The notes beneath the pieces are model-generated. The model saw nothing but the letters and a program-made list of their open reading frames with translations. It had not been told where the DNA came from and searched no databases. A stretch of 64,000 bases of DNA from Bacteroidota bacterium (GTDB lineage Bacteria > Bacteroidota > Bacteroidia > Bacteroidales > FEN-979): contig JAPLDF010000072.1 of assembly GCA_026391835.1 (NCBI GenBank), positions 121,228 through 185,227 of the forward strand, in the 5' to 3' direction. The position numbers and the translations under genes are program-made. Shown piece by piece: positions 51,346 through 60,487 of the stretch (position 1 is its first letter; each line of letters starts with the position of its first letter).

Positions 51346-52800
51346 CTATTGCACTGCTTTAATGGCAAACTCGAGTGCGGTTTTAATCATTTCCGCCGGT
51401 GGAGGAGCAATGAACCCCTTCTCCATGAGTGTCCTTGTCAGGCCACGGGCATGTTCAATATCCTTTTTTGCCTTCTGAAAAGCCTCTTCCCAGGTCATAT
51501 GAACTCGGGCCACCCCGTCCTTGATGGCCTGCATGGCCACGTCGGCTGCTTCATGCGGAAATACAGATGCTTCCTCCATGTTTGGGACGATGTCGTTGAC
51601 ATGAATGCCGCGTTTTTCGGCATAATCGGCCAGTGAATGCGCTGCAGCGATGGCCATGGTGTCGGTAATTTTCCTTGCACGAACCATCAGAGCCCCTTTG
51701 AGTATCCCGGGGAAGCCGATGGAGTTGTTCACCTGGTTTGGGAAATCGCCCCGTCCCGTGGCCACGATATAAGCGCCTTCTTCTTTGGCGGCATATGGAT
51801 AAATTTCAGGAACCGGGTTTGCACAGCAAAATACAATTGCTTTATCAGCCATGCTGCGGATCCACGGACGCTTGATCACATCAGGGCCCGGAGTGGACAG
51901 GGATATCAGGATATCGGCATTCTTCATGGCATCACCGATCGTCGGAAATTTGCCGGGATTGGTTGACTGGCAAAGTTCCCATTTGCGGTAAAAGCGGGTA
52001 TCGGCCTCAATATCTTTACGTTCATTGTGGAGGGAGCCCTTGGTATCGAACAGCACCATTTTTGCGGGATCGGCGCCATCGGTAATCAGCAGCCGGGCAA
52101 TGGTAGTATTGGAAGCGCCGGCCCCGTTGAGGACGATGCGCACATCCTGAATTTTCTTTCCTGCAAGCTTGAGCGCGTTGATTACGCCGGCCAGTGTAAC
52201 ACAAGCCGTACCCTGGGCATCATCATGCCACACGGGAATGTCACACTCCTCACGAAGGACATCAAGTACCCTGAAGCAATTGGGTTGTGAAATGTCCTCC
52301 AGGTTTACAGCCCCAAAACTCGGCTGAAGCATTTTCACAAACTCAATGATCTTTTCAGGATCATTTTTCCCATCCTTCCCCTTGCTGTCGATACATAGAG
52401 CCACGGCATCCACACCGCCCAGGTATTTCATCAGGAAGGCCTTGCCTTCCATCACCCCAAGCCCTCCCGGGGGAGTGCAGTCACCATCACCGAGAACCCG
52501 GGTGGAATCACTCACCACTGCCACCAGGTTTCCCCGGTTTGTAAGGTCAAAGGAGGTATCGTTGTTATCGCGGATGTCGGTAGATACTTTTGAAACCCCG
52601 GGTGTATACCATACATTGAACCAGTTGAAACCCACAACAGGGGCTTTGGGAACTGTCTGGATCTTACCCTGGTAAAACCGGTGCGCATCCTCCGACAGTT
52701 TTTTCAGAAAGATGGTCTTTGCTTTGGCAAGTTGTTCAGGGGTGAATTCAGAGGGGAAAGCCTCTTCAAGGTTGTCAAGGGTAAGGGAAAGTTCTTTCAT
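51346..52800 (-). CDS. Malic enzyme (oxaloacetate-decarboxylating malate dehydrogenase)
   Basis: A 484-residue malic enzyme, the length typical of the short bacterial type. FNVWYTPGVSKVSTDI includes the catalytic Tyr region, VVSDSTRVLGDGDCTPPGGLGVMEGKA the substrate segment, FGAVNLEDISQPNCF the metal-binding Glu-Asp, IPVWHDDAQGTACVTLAGV the second metal site and IVLNGAGASNTTIARLL the NAD(P)-binding GxGxxx. It converts malate to pyruvate plus CO2. NAD versus NADP use is not decided by the sequence seen. Convergent with the GH27 gene. Confidence 0.93.
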   Translation of the reverse strand: MKELSLTLDNLEEAFPSEFTPEQLAKAKTIFLKKLSEDAHRFYQGKIQTVPKAPVVGFNWFNVWYTPGVSKVSTDIRDNNDTSFDLTNRGNLVAVVSDSTRVLGDGDCTPPGGLGVMEGKAFLMKYLGGVDAVALCIDSKGKDGKNDPEKIIEFVKMLQPSFGAVNLEDISQPNCFRVLDVLREECDIPVWHDDAQGTACVTLAGVINALKLAGKKIQDVRIVLNGAGASNTTIARLLITDGADPAKMVLFDTKGSLHNERKDIEADTRFYRKWELCQSTNPGKFPTIGDAMKNADILISLSTPGPDVIKRPWIRSMADKAIVFCCANPVPEIYPYAAKEEGAYIVATGRGDFPNQVNNSIGFPGILKGALMVRARKITDTMAIAAAHSLADYAEKRGIHVNDIVPNMEEASVFPHEAADVAMQAIKDGVARVHMTWEEAFQKAKKDIEHARGLTRTLMEKGFIAPPPAEMIKTALEFAIKAVQ

Positions 52801-52872
52801 CGAGCTGTTTTTTTTGGTAAAGTTATAGAATTAATATGAAAACATCCAACCGATTTGCATAAAAAAAGATGG

Positions 52873-52907
52873 TTTTTGTTTTTTTTTTAATATTTATTGT
52901 AAATTCG
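52873..52907 (+). promoter_or_regulatory. Candidate promoter of the cold-shock gene
   Basis: TTTG (52875-52878) and TAAATTCG (52900-52907) are spaced by 21 bases; the -7 departs from TAnnTTTG at one position. The leader before the ATG is short (~25 bases), unlike the long E. coli cspA leader. Confidence 0.35.
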
Positions 52908-52938
52908 CAATGGTTATTCATCCTAATATTAATGTATT

Positions 52939-53130
52939 ATGTCGACAGGTAAAGTAAAATTCTTCAATGAGAGAAAAGGTTTTGGTTTCATCTTGGATGA
53001 TGAAAGCCAACAAGACGTTTTTGTTCATGTTAGTGGATTGGTGGACAAAATACGAGAAGATGATCAGGTTTCATTTGATCTGACAGAAGACAATCGCGGC
53101 AAAAAAGCGATAAATGTTCGCCGGGACTAA
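52939..53130 (+). CDS. Cold-shock domain protein (CspA family)
   Basis: A 63-residue single-domain cold-shock protein. GKVKFFNERKGFGFI contains RNP1 (KGFGFI) and VFVHVSGL is RNP2. It binds single-stranded RNA or DNA and melts RNA structure; Bacteroidetes homologues are major RNA chaperones. The gene is monocistronic, closed by a bidirectional terminator. Confidence 0.95.
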   Translation: MSTGKVKFFNERKGFGFILDDESQQDVFVHVSGLVDKIREDDQVSFDLTEDNRGKKAINVRRD

Positions 53131-53154
53131 CTGTTTTTCATTTGAATGAAAAAT

Positions 53155-53186
53155 AAAAAGAGCGAAGCCGGAACTTCGCTCTTTTT
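53155..53186. terminator. Bidirectional intrinsic terminator between the cold-shock gene and dnaN
   Basis: A perfect 13-bp stem (AAAAAGAGCGAAG / CTTCGCTCTTTTT) around a CCGGAA loop. A-tracts and T-tracts on both sides let it stop transcription of the cold-shock gene (+) and dnaN (-), which converge here. Confidence 0.92.
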
Positions 53187-53213
53187 ATTTAATATCAACA
53201 ATGCTGAAAGAAT

Positions 53214-54338
53214 TTACTTGTTAAGCATGACCGGCATCACAAGCATCAGGATATCCTCATCCTTGTTTTCATTGTTCAGTGGTGTCAGGATACCTGCCCG
53301 GTTGGGGGCCGACATTTCAAGGCTGATCTCTTCGGTTTCGATGTTGCCAAGCATTTCGAGCAGGAACTTCGAATTGAAACCGATCTCCATATCTTCACCG
53401 TTGTAGGCACAGTTGAGCCGCTCCTTGGCTTCGTTGGAGAAATCGATGTCTTCGGCGCTGAGGATCAGTTCCTGCCCGGTTACTTTGAACCGGATCTGGT
53501 GTGTTGACTGGTTTGCGAAAATGGAAACACGCCGGATGGTGGTGAGCAACGCATGACGGTCAATGGTAAGTTTGTTTGGATTTTCCTTTGGAATAACCGC
53601 ATCGTAGTTGGGATATTTGCCATCGATCAAACGGCAGATGAGATGGATATTCGAGAAGGAGAAGAATGCATTTGTTTTATTGTACTCAATGGTAACCTGT
53701 ACATCCTGGCTCGACAAAATATTTTTCAGCAGGTTCAGCGGCTTCTTGGGAAGAATGAAGGATGCCGATTCGGCCGATTTCAGGTCGGTGCGTTTATATT
53801 TTACCAGCTTATGGGCGTCAGTGGCCACAAATGTCACATCATCGGGCGAGAGTTCGCAAAACACGCCCGAAAGTACCATGCGTAATTCGTCGTTTCCCGT
53901 GGCAAAAAGGGTTTTGTTGATTGCCTGCGACAACAGCCTGGAATCAAAGGTGATGGCAGTGGTATCTTCCAGTGAAGGCGTATGGGGGTACTCTTCGCTT
54001 TTGTGGCCCGAAAGTTTATATTTTCCTTCGCCGGCCGAAATTTCGATCATCAGGGTGTCGGGATTGATCGAGAAGGCTACCGGGATATCCGGAAAAGTCT
54101 TTAACGTTTCCACCAATATCTTGGCAGGGATGGCAATGCTTCCGGACTCCTCCGCTTTATCCGGCCGTATGGTCACACGCATCGTTGTTTCCAGGTCGGA
54201 GGAAGTGATCGTTATCGAATCGTCAATGAGTTCAAAAAGAAAATCATCCAGGATGGGCAACGTATTGTTCGTGTTGATCACACCCAGGATGGCCTGCAGG
54301 TTTTTAAGTAATAATGTACTGGAGATGATAAATTTCAT
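53214..54338 (-). CDS. dnaN: DNA polymerase III beta sliding clamp
   Basis: A 374-residue clamp with three tandem clamp domains. MKFIISSTLLLKNLQAI starts domain 1; TLPILDDFLFELIDDSITITSSDLETTMRV, FVATDAHKLVKYKRTD (domain 2) and the C-terminal ILMLVMPVMLNK are family motifs. The final M-P-V/M-x-L tail fits the family. It tethers polymerase III and other repair proteins to DNA. dnaN is not next to dnaA or recF here, as is common in Bacteroidetes. A - strand TATATTTG (54372-54365) is the likely -7. Confidence 0.95.
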   Translation of the reverse strand: MKFIISSTLLLKNLQAILGVINTNNTLPILDDFLFELIDDSITITSSDLETTMRVTIRPDKAEESGSIAIPAKILVETLKTFPDIPVAFSINPDTLMIEISAGEGKYKLSGHKSEEYPHTPSLEDTTAITFDSRLLSQAINKTLFATGNDELRMVLSGVFCELSPDDVTFVATDAHKLVKYKRTDLKSAESASFILPKKPLNLLKNILSSQDVQVTIEYNKTNAFFSFSNIHLICRLIDGKYPNYDAVIPKENPNKLTIDRHALLTTIRRVSIFANQSTHQIRFKVTGQELILSAEDIDFSNEAKERLNCAYNGEDMEIGFNSKFLLEMLGNIETEEISLEMSAPNRAGILTPLNNENKDEDILMLVMPVMLNK

Positions 54339-54364
54339 GGCAGTTTGTTTTATTAAAATTGTTC

Positions 54365-54372
54365 CAAATATA
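54365..54372 (-). promoter_or_regulatory. Candidate -7 element for dnaN
   Basis: TATATTTG on the - strand, 27 bases before the dnaN ATG, matches TAnnTTTG exactly. No TTTG found at N17-N23. Confidence 0.4.
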
Positions 54373-54404
54373 CGATAAAAAAATTATTGTTTGATGTTAT
54401 TTGT

Positions 54405-54438
54405 ACTTCGGCTTTGGGACAATGAGCGAAGCCGAAGT
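54405..54438 (-). terminator. Hairpin downstream of plsY, possible terminator
   Basis: A 10-bp stem (ACTTCGGCTT / AAGCCGAAGT) with a 14-base loop lies 13 bases after the plsY stop. A clear T tract does not follow immediately on the - strand, so it may be a processing or Rho-assisted site instead. Confidence 0.4.
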
Positions 54439-54451
54439 GTCCCGGAGAGGT

Positions 54452-55096
54452 TTATGGTTCCAGGTTTTTCTTTCGCCGGAAGTCAAATTTCCGTTCCTCA
54501 CCATTCAGCAGCCGCCTGATGTTCTTACGGTGCGTTGCCGGGATAAACACCGCGACCAGCAGCGAAAGCCCGATCAATCCCGGGTGCCTTACCCCGATGA
54601 TGAAGTAAACCACCAGTGGAAAGGCCAGGGAGGCCAGTATGGATGAAAGCGACACATAATGTGTTGCGGCCAGGACAATAATAAAGACAACCAGTACAAG
54701 CAATATAGCCAGGGGGAACAGGGAAATGCCGGCGCCGGCAATGGTACCAACTCCTTTCCCGCCCTTAAACCCGGCGTACACCGGGAATACATGCCCCATC
54801 ACGGCTGCCAGTGCCATCCCGATCCTGACATACGTCATCATATCGGGACTCAGGCCGGGAACAGGAATCCATATTGCAAGCTGCACTGCCAGCCATCCTT
54901 TAAATACATCAAAAAGCATTACCGGGATGCCCGCCTTGTAACCGAGTACCCTGATCACGTTGGTGGCTCCGGCGTTGCCGCTTCCATGCTGTCGCACATC
55001 AATCCCATACAGTAATTTGCCGATCCAGACAGCCGAAGCAATAGACCCCAGCAGATAGGCCACCATGATTTCAAGCAGGATATAGATAAAAGTCAT
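54452..55096 (-). CDS. plsY: Acyl-phosphate:glycerol-3-phosphate acyltransferase PlsY
   Basis: A 214-residue membrane enzyme with five predicted helices. The three PlsY motifs are seen: GSGNAGATNVIRVLG (motif 1), FKGGKGVGTIAGAG (motif 2, glycine-rich phosphate loop) and RHPGLIGLSLLVAVFIPATHRKNIRRLLNGEE (motif 3). It acylates glycerol-3-phosphate with acyl-phosphate, the first step of phospholipid synthesis. The acyl-phosphate may come from PlsX or, for recycled fatty acids, from the fused DAK2-DegV protein at 9.4 kb. Confidence 0.95.
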   Translation of the reverse strand: MTFIYILLEIMVAYLLGSIASAVWIGKLLYGIDVRQHGSGNAGATNVIRVLGYKAGIPVMLFDVFKGWLAVQLAIWIPVPGLSPDMMTYVRIGMALAAVMGHVFPVYAGFKGGKGVGTIAGAGISLFPLAILLVLVVFIIVLAATHYVSLSSILASLAFPLVVYFIIGVRHPGLIGLSLLVAVFIPATHRKNIRRLLNGEERKFDFRRKKNLEP

Positions 55097-55155
55097 CCGT
55101 GGGGAAATTAGTAAAAACTCGTTTCAGCATGCAAAGTAATAAAAAATCCTGTTAA

Positions 55156-58100
55156 CTATTGGGATTCTTCCGGTTGATATTTTCTCAGGAAGTCCCGTTT
55201 TTTCCGTTCGGTTGCCACGGTAACGGCAAATCCCTTCGCAATGCCCTGCAGCCTTTTTTGCTCGGTCCTGGATTGTACATCTTCCCTGAGGATGTCATTG
55301 AACGTAAGGTCCGAAGAGAGCGCCATCAATACATTGTTCCTGAAATTGAAGAAAAACCAGTCATTCGGCGATAACTCCAGGTAGACGGTAAATTCATCCC
55401 CGTTGCGTTTTTTGCTGAATTCGATGATTCCTTTGGCCGCCCGGTTTACCTGGTTTTTCCCGACACTGGCAATACCGATGTTGCCATATGACACATATGC
55501 ATGTGACGACGAATCCCATTTCATCGAAACATCGGCAAGAAAAAGAGACCGTTCCAGTGCATCCGGGAATTTCTTGTATTTTCCCATCAGGGTCAATTCG
55601 TTTTTCAACCGCTCCAGGTCGGGCTTTTCAAGCATGTTTTCAATGGCCATGGCATAAGGCGTTTCCGCCAGCTTGATCCCGGGCATGTTCACCGAAACAA
55701 GCTGATCGCTGAAACGTTGCAATCCACGTTCGGAAAACGGGAAATTCAGTGTCATGGCGCAATGTAAACGTATGGAATCAGGAAAAATAAAGTAGTCGAG
55801 GGTACCATAGTTCTCGATTTTAAGGTTACCTGATTTCAGGCTGAGATTGATTTTACCTTCCCCGCGCACCATGCAGCTTCCTGTGTTCAGGGCCAGGTAA
55901 TTGCCGTTCAGGGAGAGGTTCTTCAGCTTTTCGGGATTGGAAATGCGGAACTCGGTGGCGGGAATGTTGTATTCCAGCAATCCCTCGGCAGTGATCATGG
56001 TGGTATCGCTGAAACTGATCTTGCGCCGGAAAAAGGAGGGTGCGATTTTATCCTCCGTATTGAAAAACATGAGCCCGAGGTTGACCGGCTCGTTGTCGGT
56101 GTTTTTCAAAGGAAAGACAACCGGTATCTGCACGTGATCAGGATCGACCGGGCTTGTGAACTTCACCCATTCAGGCTTCTCGTGAAAGCAGTCGGTGATG
56201 GGATGAAAGCCCCCGCTGAAAACAAGTTTCTTCTCGGCCGCACGCAGTGAAAAGGTGCCTTTGAAGGCAAATTCAGGACTCAGTACAAATCCGGCGGAAT
56301 CGCTGATACTGCCTTCTGCCACTGTTTGCAGTGTGGAATCAACCCTGATCCGGTCGAAATGGATCGTCTCGTGTTCACCGGTTCGTTCGCGGTAATCATA
56401 TTCCCCGTAGCCCGTATAGTTCTTCCGGGAAGCGATGGAGACCGCCGCATTGTAAAACTGGTGAAAGCGGGTGTTTGTGTTCGAGATGATGATCGCATGG
56501 CTTAGGTTCTGCATGACGGCATCCTTGAGGATGACCACCTTTCCCGAATCGGGATACACAGCCGCGTCAGCCACTTTGATGATCTTCACATCCTGGGCGT
56601 TGATCACGTTGGTGCGGAGGTTATACCGGGCCCTGGCAGCAAAAAATTTAAGGGAATCCTGCAACGGATGTACCGAAATAAACTCGGAGCCGGTATAGCC
56701 CAGGTCGATATACTGCACCAGGCTCAGCGAATCGGGCACCTGCTTTTTGCTTTGTTCGTTTGAAAGCAGGATCTCTTCGCTGTCAATCAGCCAGTCGAAC
56801 CGGTCCATGGAACAAACATACTTGTTGATCGGAAATTCCACTTTTGAAATGCCGACATTCGATTTAAATTCCCCTTTGCGGTTGTCAAAGTCAAAATGTG
56901 TCTGGTAATTTTTCGTCGAAATGGTGAGGTCGGCCAAATCATATGATTTGATACGAAAATTGGCAATGAGGGCGTCATATGACCTGCGTTTAAATTTAAA
57001 ACCCCTGGAATCCATTTCCGCATCTTTGATCCGCACCGTGCCATCCCCGCTCAGCAGCTGCGGTGTAAGCGCCAGCCTGCCGCTAAAGGTCGACTGGTCA
57101 TTGTACATCGCCATCTCTTTTGTCGTACTGGCTATCAAAAGGGAATCTTTGTACGGGAGCCAGAATTCGCGAACCGAATCGCCATGAACAGCAGGAAATT
57201 CAACTGCCCCGGCAACTTCGGTCATGGAGAAATTTTTCGCCAGCACCTTCATCGAATCGGGCAGGAACAGGTAATCGGGTGAGTAGGTTGTAGAGTTGAG
57301 ATAATGCAGTGTGCCATTTCCGCGCAATCCACGGTCGCTCAGGTCGATTTTGGCAATAAACCTCCCTTTGCCGCCGTACACCGCAAACCCGCTGCTGTCG
57401 GTGGTTTTTTCCACCCCGAGGGAGTTGTCGGGCCTGACTTTCAGCGGTTCAGTTATTTCCGGGAAGATCCCGGCCGTGGTGAGCGACCCGGTGAACTTCA
57501 GGCTGTCGGTTGCAAGAACATCCAGGCTTTTAATGGTAAAGGGATTCACTTCATAGAAAAACTTGTCCCTTGCATATACGCCGTTTTGTATCGAACCCTT
57601 GCTCCAGTTCACGAAAGCAGTGTTCCGGTTGGTAAATACCGGGTACTGCGGAATCATCTTCAATCCCGATTTATTCATCGGATCGTCGATGAGCAGGTCG
57701 CCGCTCAGGTTGGTGATAGCAGTTTTCACCTTGACCAGCGGATAGATGCCTTTTTTCGGATCAAAAGTTTTGCTTTTCACATAAAACAGCATGGAATCGA
57801 CAACCGGCAGGTTTATCCTGAATTTACCATATTCAAATGAGCAGTCGCGGGCATAAAAATCAAAGAGGCCGGCCTCTATTTTCCCGGTGAAAACAAAATC
57901 GAGGTCCTTTTTCAGGATCACCTCGGCATTTTTCGGGTAGACGGTCACCTGCTGCGAATCACTGAGCACAATCATGGGAACTCCCTGGAGCCGGAGGTCG
58001 AAGGAGTCGAGGTTCAGCACGCCATTCGCGGCATTGGTGACAAATGAATTGAAAAATATCACATCATAGTCGGCTTTCCCGGCTTCGGCATAAACGTAGT

Positions 58101-59661
58101 CCGTAAGTTTTTTATTGACATGGGCAACCTTCTCGTCGAAGTCGTACACAAGAAATCCCCGGTTGGCAAGCGTAAGCAGCTGAACTTCCACCTGTTCTAT
58201 GGGTTTGTTCATGTAAGTGGTAAGTTCGTCGAGTGTAAAATCCCGGGATTTGCGCTGGGTGATGAAATTTTTAATCAGGTTCAGGGGGTTTATCGCATCA
58301 ATGCCGCTGAGTTTCTCGTAACGGTGCAACGAATAATAGCTGCTTGATTCAAAAACAGCCTTGCTCTCCTTGGTAGGGCCTTTCATCATCTCAAAACTGA
58401 TCTTTGTGTCCCCCACTTTCCAGTAGAGTGCCTCACAATAGATCTCTATGTTGTGGTAGGAATCGAACCACGGACTGATATTGGTAACGCGCTCATCCTT
58501 GGTGAAGGAGAGTTCCTTTTTATCATCCATATATTTCAGCTGCAACCCCGGGTGAAAGATGGAGTCGTTCTCATAATAAATGGTAATCGATGCCATTCCC
58601 GAGTTGATACGGTCGGGGCGGATGATAAATGATTTCGATCGTGCAACCACGAAATCCTTCCCGTCTTTCTTAAAAAACAGTGTCGCATCCGATGATTTAC
58701 CTCCCGAGCCAATGATCCGGCTCCCCTCCATGGCAAATCCGCCGAGGTAATCAATGTTATTGAACAACCGGGCAATTCCAATCATTTTATCGTATGAATA
58801 GAACCTGGGATAGGAGGCTTTTTCTTCGGTAACATCGGCCAGCACCTTGTCAATGTATCGCCCGGTAATGGCTGCAGGGAAGTATTTTTTATGGATAAAA
58901 TTCACCGAATCGGCCGTAAATTTCGAAAACCGCATCTGCACATCATACCGGTTAAGGGTAGCAAAAATCTTATCCGGCTCCTCTCCTGCCCGCTTCCAGT
59001 TGACCAATCCGTCCTGCCCTTTCCAAAGATTTGTGAGGGGATAATAAACGCCTTTGGTATTATAGATGTTCAGGCTGTCATTATTGGCATAGCATACCAG
59101 GTCGGATTTCCGGAATTCAATTACAGGCACGGTGTCGAAGGAAAAACGGAAAGACGGCCGGCTGATTTTCCATTTCGTGGTAAGGGATTTATAAACCAGG
59201 TTCTCCCCGAAAAGGTTTGTGGTCGCATCAAGAAACACCCCGAACTTCCGGCTGTTTTTATCGCTGATCAGTTTTTTCAGGATATCAGACCAGGGGATAA
59301 AATATTCGTATGGCTGATGGCTGTTGACGAAAATATTCAATGCGTTGATGTAATTGAAAAAATCGGGATATGGCCGGATCTTCTTTTTCACCATCTCGTT
59401 GAACATCACGTAGATGATCTTTTTTTGGTCGGCATTGAAACTCTCCTGGTTCCATTTTTGGACAAAATCCTCCATAAATGGCGCAATGATCTTTTTTTCA
59501 TTGTCGGGCAGGTTAAAAAAAATGCCGTTCAATTCACCGGTAAATTTGGTTGAATCTCCTGAAAACCATGCCTGTTTCTGGCCATTCGTGGCCAGTGCAA
59601 TGCAGGCAAACAAACCAGCCATCAACAACTTCAGAAAATTACGCACCAGGGGTTTGATCAT
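55156..59661 (-). CDS. 1501-residue exported protein of unknown function
   Basis: I do not recognise a named domain. A signal peptide (residues ~8-28, LLMAGLFACIALATNGQ) is followed by a helical ~100-residue segment (IIAPFMEDFVQKW) and then ~1300 residues of repeating beta strands. Recurrent short patterns (F-x-G-x-I-x-x-G-x-F-D-F, Y-x-x-R-x-x-F-E-Y-G-K-F-R-I) suggest beta-solenoid or AsmA/LPS-export-like folds. A central WHT-like helix (LDELTTYMNKPIEQVEVQLLTLANRGFLVYD) is unusual inside an exported protein. The start overlaps the prmA stop as ATGA, so it is translationally coupled to the tpiA-prmA operon. Envelope scaffold or lipid-handling role is only a guess. Confidence 0.75.
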   Translation of the reverse strand: MIKPLVRNFLKLLMAGLFACIALATNGQKQAWFSGDSTKFTGELNGIFFNLPDNEKKIIAPFMEDFVQKWNQESFNADQKKIIYVMFNEMVKKKIRPYPDFFNYINALNIFVNSHQPYEYFIPWSDILKKLISDKNSRKFGVFLDATTNLFGENLVYKSLTTKWKISRPSFRFSFDTVPVIEFRKSDLVCYANNDSLNIYNTKGVYYPLTNLWKGQDGLVNWKRAGEEPDKIFATLNRYDVQMRFSKFTADSVNFIHKKYFPAAITGRYIDKVLADVTEEKASYPRFYSYDKMIGIARLFNNIDYLGGFAMEGSRIIGSGGKSSDATLFFKKDGKDFVVARSKSFIIRPDRINSGMASITIYYENDSIFHPGLQLKYMDDKKELSFTKDERVTNISPWFDSYHNIEIYCEALYWKVGDTKISFEMMKGPTKESKAVFESSSYYSLHRYEKLSGIDAINPLNLIKNFITQRKSRDFTLDELTTYMNKPIEQVEVQLLTLANRGFLVYDFDEKVAHVNKKLTDYVYAEAGKADYDVIFFNSFVTNAANGVLNLDSFDLRLQGVPMIVLSDSQQVTVYPKNAEVILKKDLDFVFTGKIEAGLFDFYARDCSFEYGKFRINLPVVDSMLFYVKSKTFDPKKGIYPLVKVKTAITNLSGDLLIDDPMNKSGLKMIPQYPVFTNRNTAFVNWSKGSIQNGVYARDKFFYEVNPFTIKSLDVLATDSLKFTGSLTTAGIFPEITEPLKVRPDNSLGVEKTTDSSGFAVYGGKGRFIAKIDLSDRGLRGNGTLHYLNSTTYSPDYLFLPDSMKVLAKNFSMTEVAGAVEFPAVHGDSVREFWLPYKDSLLIASTTKEMAMYNDQSTFSGRLALTPQLLSGDGTVRIKDAEMDSRGFKFKRRSYDALIANFRIKSYDLADLTISTKNYQTHFDFDNRKGEFKSNVGISKVEFPINKYVCSMDRFDWLIDSEEILLSNEQSKKQVPDSLSLVQYIDLGYTGSEFISVHPLQDSLKFFAARARYNLRTNVINAQDVKIIKVADAAVYPDSGKVVILKDAVMQNLSHAIIISNTNTRFHQFYNAAVSIASRKNYTGYGEYDYRERTGEHETIHFDRIRVDSTLQTVAEGSISDSAGFVLSPEFAFKGTFSLRAAEKKLVFSGGFHPITDCFHEKPEWVKFTSPVDPDHVQIPVVFPLKNTDNEPVNLGLMFFNTEDKIAPSFFRRKISFSDTTMITAEGLLEYNIPATEFRISNPEKLKNLSLNGNYLALNTGSCMVRGEGKINLSLKSGNLKIENYGTLDYFIFPDSIRLHCAMTLNFPFSERGLQRFSDQLVSVNMPGIKLAETPYAMAIENMLEKPDLERLKNELTLMGKYKKFPDALERSLFLADVSMKWDSSSHAYVSYGNIGIASVGKNQVNRAAKGIIEFSKKRNGDEFTVYLELSPNDWFFFNFRNNVLMALSSDLTFNDILREDVQSRTEQKRLQGIAKGFAVTVATERKKRDFLRKYQPEESQ

Positions 59662-60485
59662 TTTGCAAATTTAACACCTACCCATTTATTGTCTGATTTG
59701 TGACAGACGTAATGAAGTCCCGACTCCACAGAAACTGCCCGGATCTGGTCAAGGTCCTGCTCATAAAATCCACTCATCAGCAAAACCCCAAGTTCGTTCA
59801 GGAAGCCAGCGTATACGGGAATATCGGCGAGAAGTACATTCCGGTTGATGTTGGCGATTATGATGTCGTATGGAGGCATGGGAATGATGCCGGCATCGCC
59901 CTGAAAAACGGCTACGGCCATGGCATCATTTTTTTCCATGTTGTCGAGGGCATTGGAATATGCCCAGTCGTCGGTGTCGATGGCAACAACCTGTGCAGCC
60001 CCCATTTTGTGCGCAAGGATGGCCAGCACCCCGGTGCCGCATCCCATGTCGAGCACCCTTTTGCCTTTGACTTCCTCCAGCATCAGCAGTTCCAGCATCA
60101 GGGAGGTCGTTTCATGATGGGCTGTACCGAACGACATCCTGGGTTCTATCACAATCTCGTATGGCATTCCGGCAACCGGGGGATGAAATGGGGCCCTCAC
60201 CATGCATTTGCCTGCAATGGTGACCGGCTCGTAGGCGCTTTCCCAGATTGCATTCCAGTTCTGGGCCGCGATTTTCTGAAAAGAATACCTGAGCCCGTGT
60301 TCTTTGCTTACCTGTTCCAGGTAACCGGTAACGGGGCCCTCCTGGAACGTGTCCTCCCGGATAAACCCCTGGATGCCTGATTCGGATTCGGTAAAACTTT
60401 CAAAACCCAGCTCGGCGAGTTCGGCGATTACGATTTCCGGGTCGAATCCGGTAAAATGGGTGATGCTGACTTCTATATAATCCAT
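59658..60485 (-). CDS. prmA: Ribosomal protein L11 methyltransferase PrmA
   Basis: A 275-residue class I methyltransferase. The N-terminal L11-binding domain (DYIEVSITHFTGFDPEIVIAELAELGFESF) is followed by the SAM domain: MSFGTAHHETTSLMLELL, KRVLDMGCGTGVLAILAHKMGA, VAIDTDDWAYSNALDNM and IIIANINRNVLL (NPP-like motif IV, here NIN). It trimethylates L11. Two bases separate its ATG from the tpiA stop, and its stop overlaps the start of the 1501-residue protein gene. Confidence 0.93.
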   Translation of the reverse strand: MDYIEVSITHFTGFDPEIVIAELAELGFESFTESESGIQGFIREDTFQEGPVTGYLEQVSKEHGLRYSFQKIAAQNWNAIWESAYEPVTIAGKCMVRAPFHPPVAGMPYEIVIEPRMSFGTAHHETTSLMLELLMLEEVKGKRVLDMGCGTGVLAILAHKMGAAQVVAIDTDDWAYSNALDNMEKNDAMAVAVFQGDAGIIPMPPYDIIIANINRNVLLADIPVYAGFLNELGVLLMSGFYEQDLDQIRAVSVESGLHYVCHKSDNKWVGVKFAK

Positions 60486-60487
60486 GG

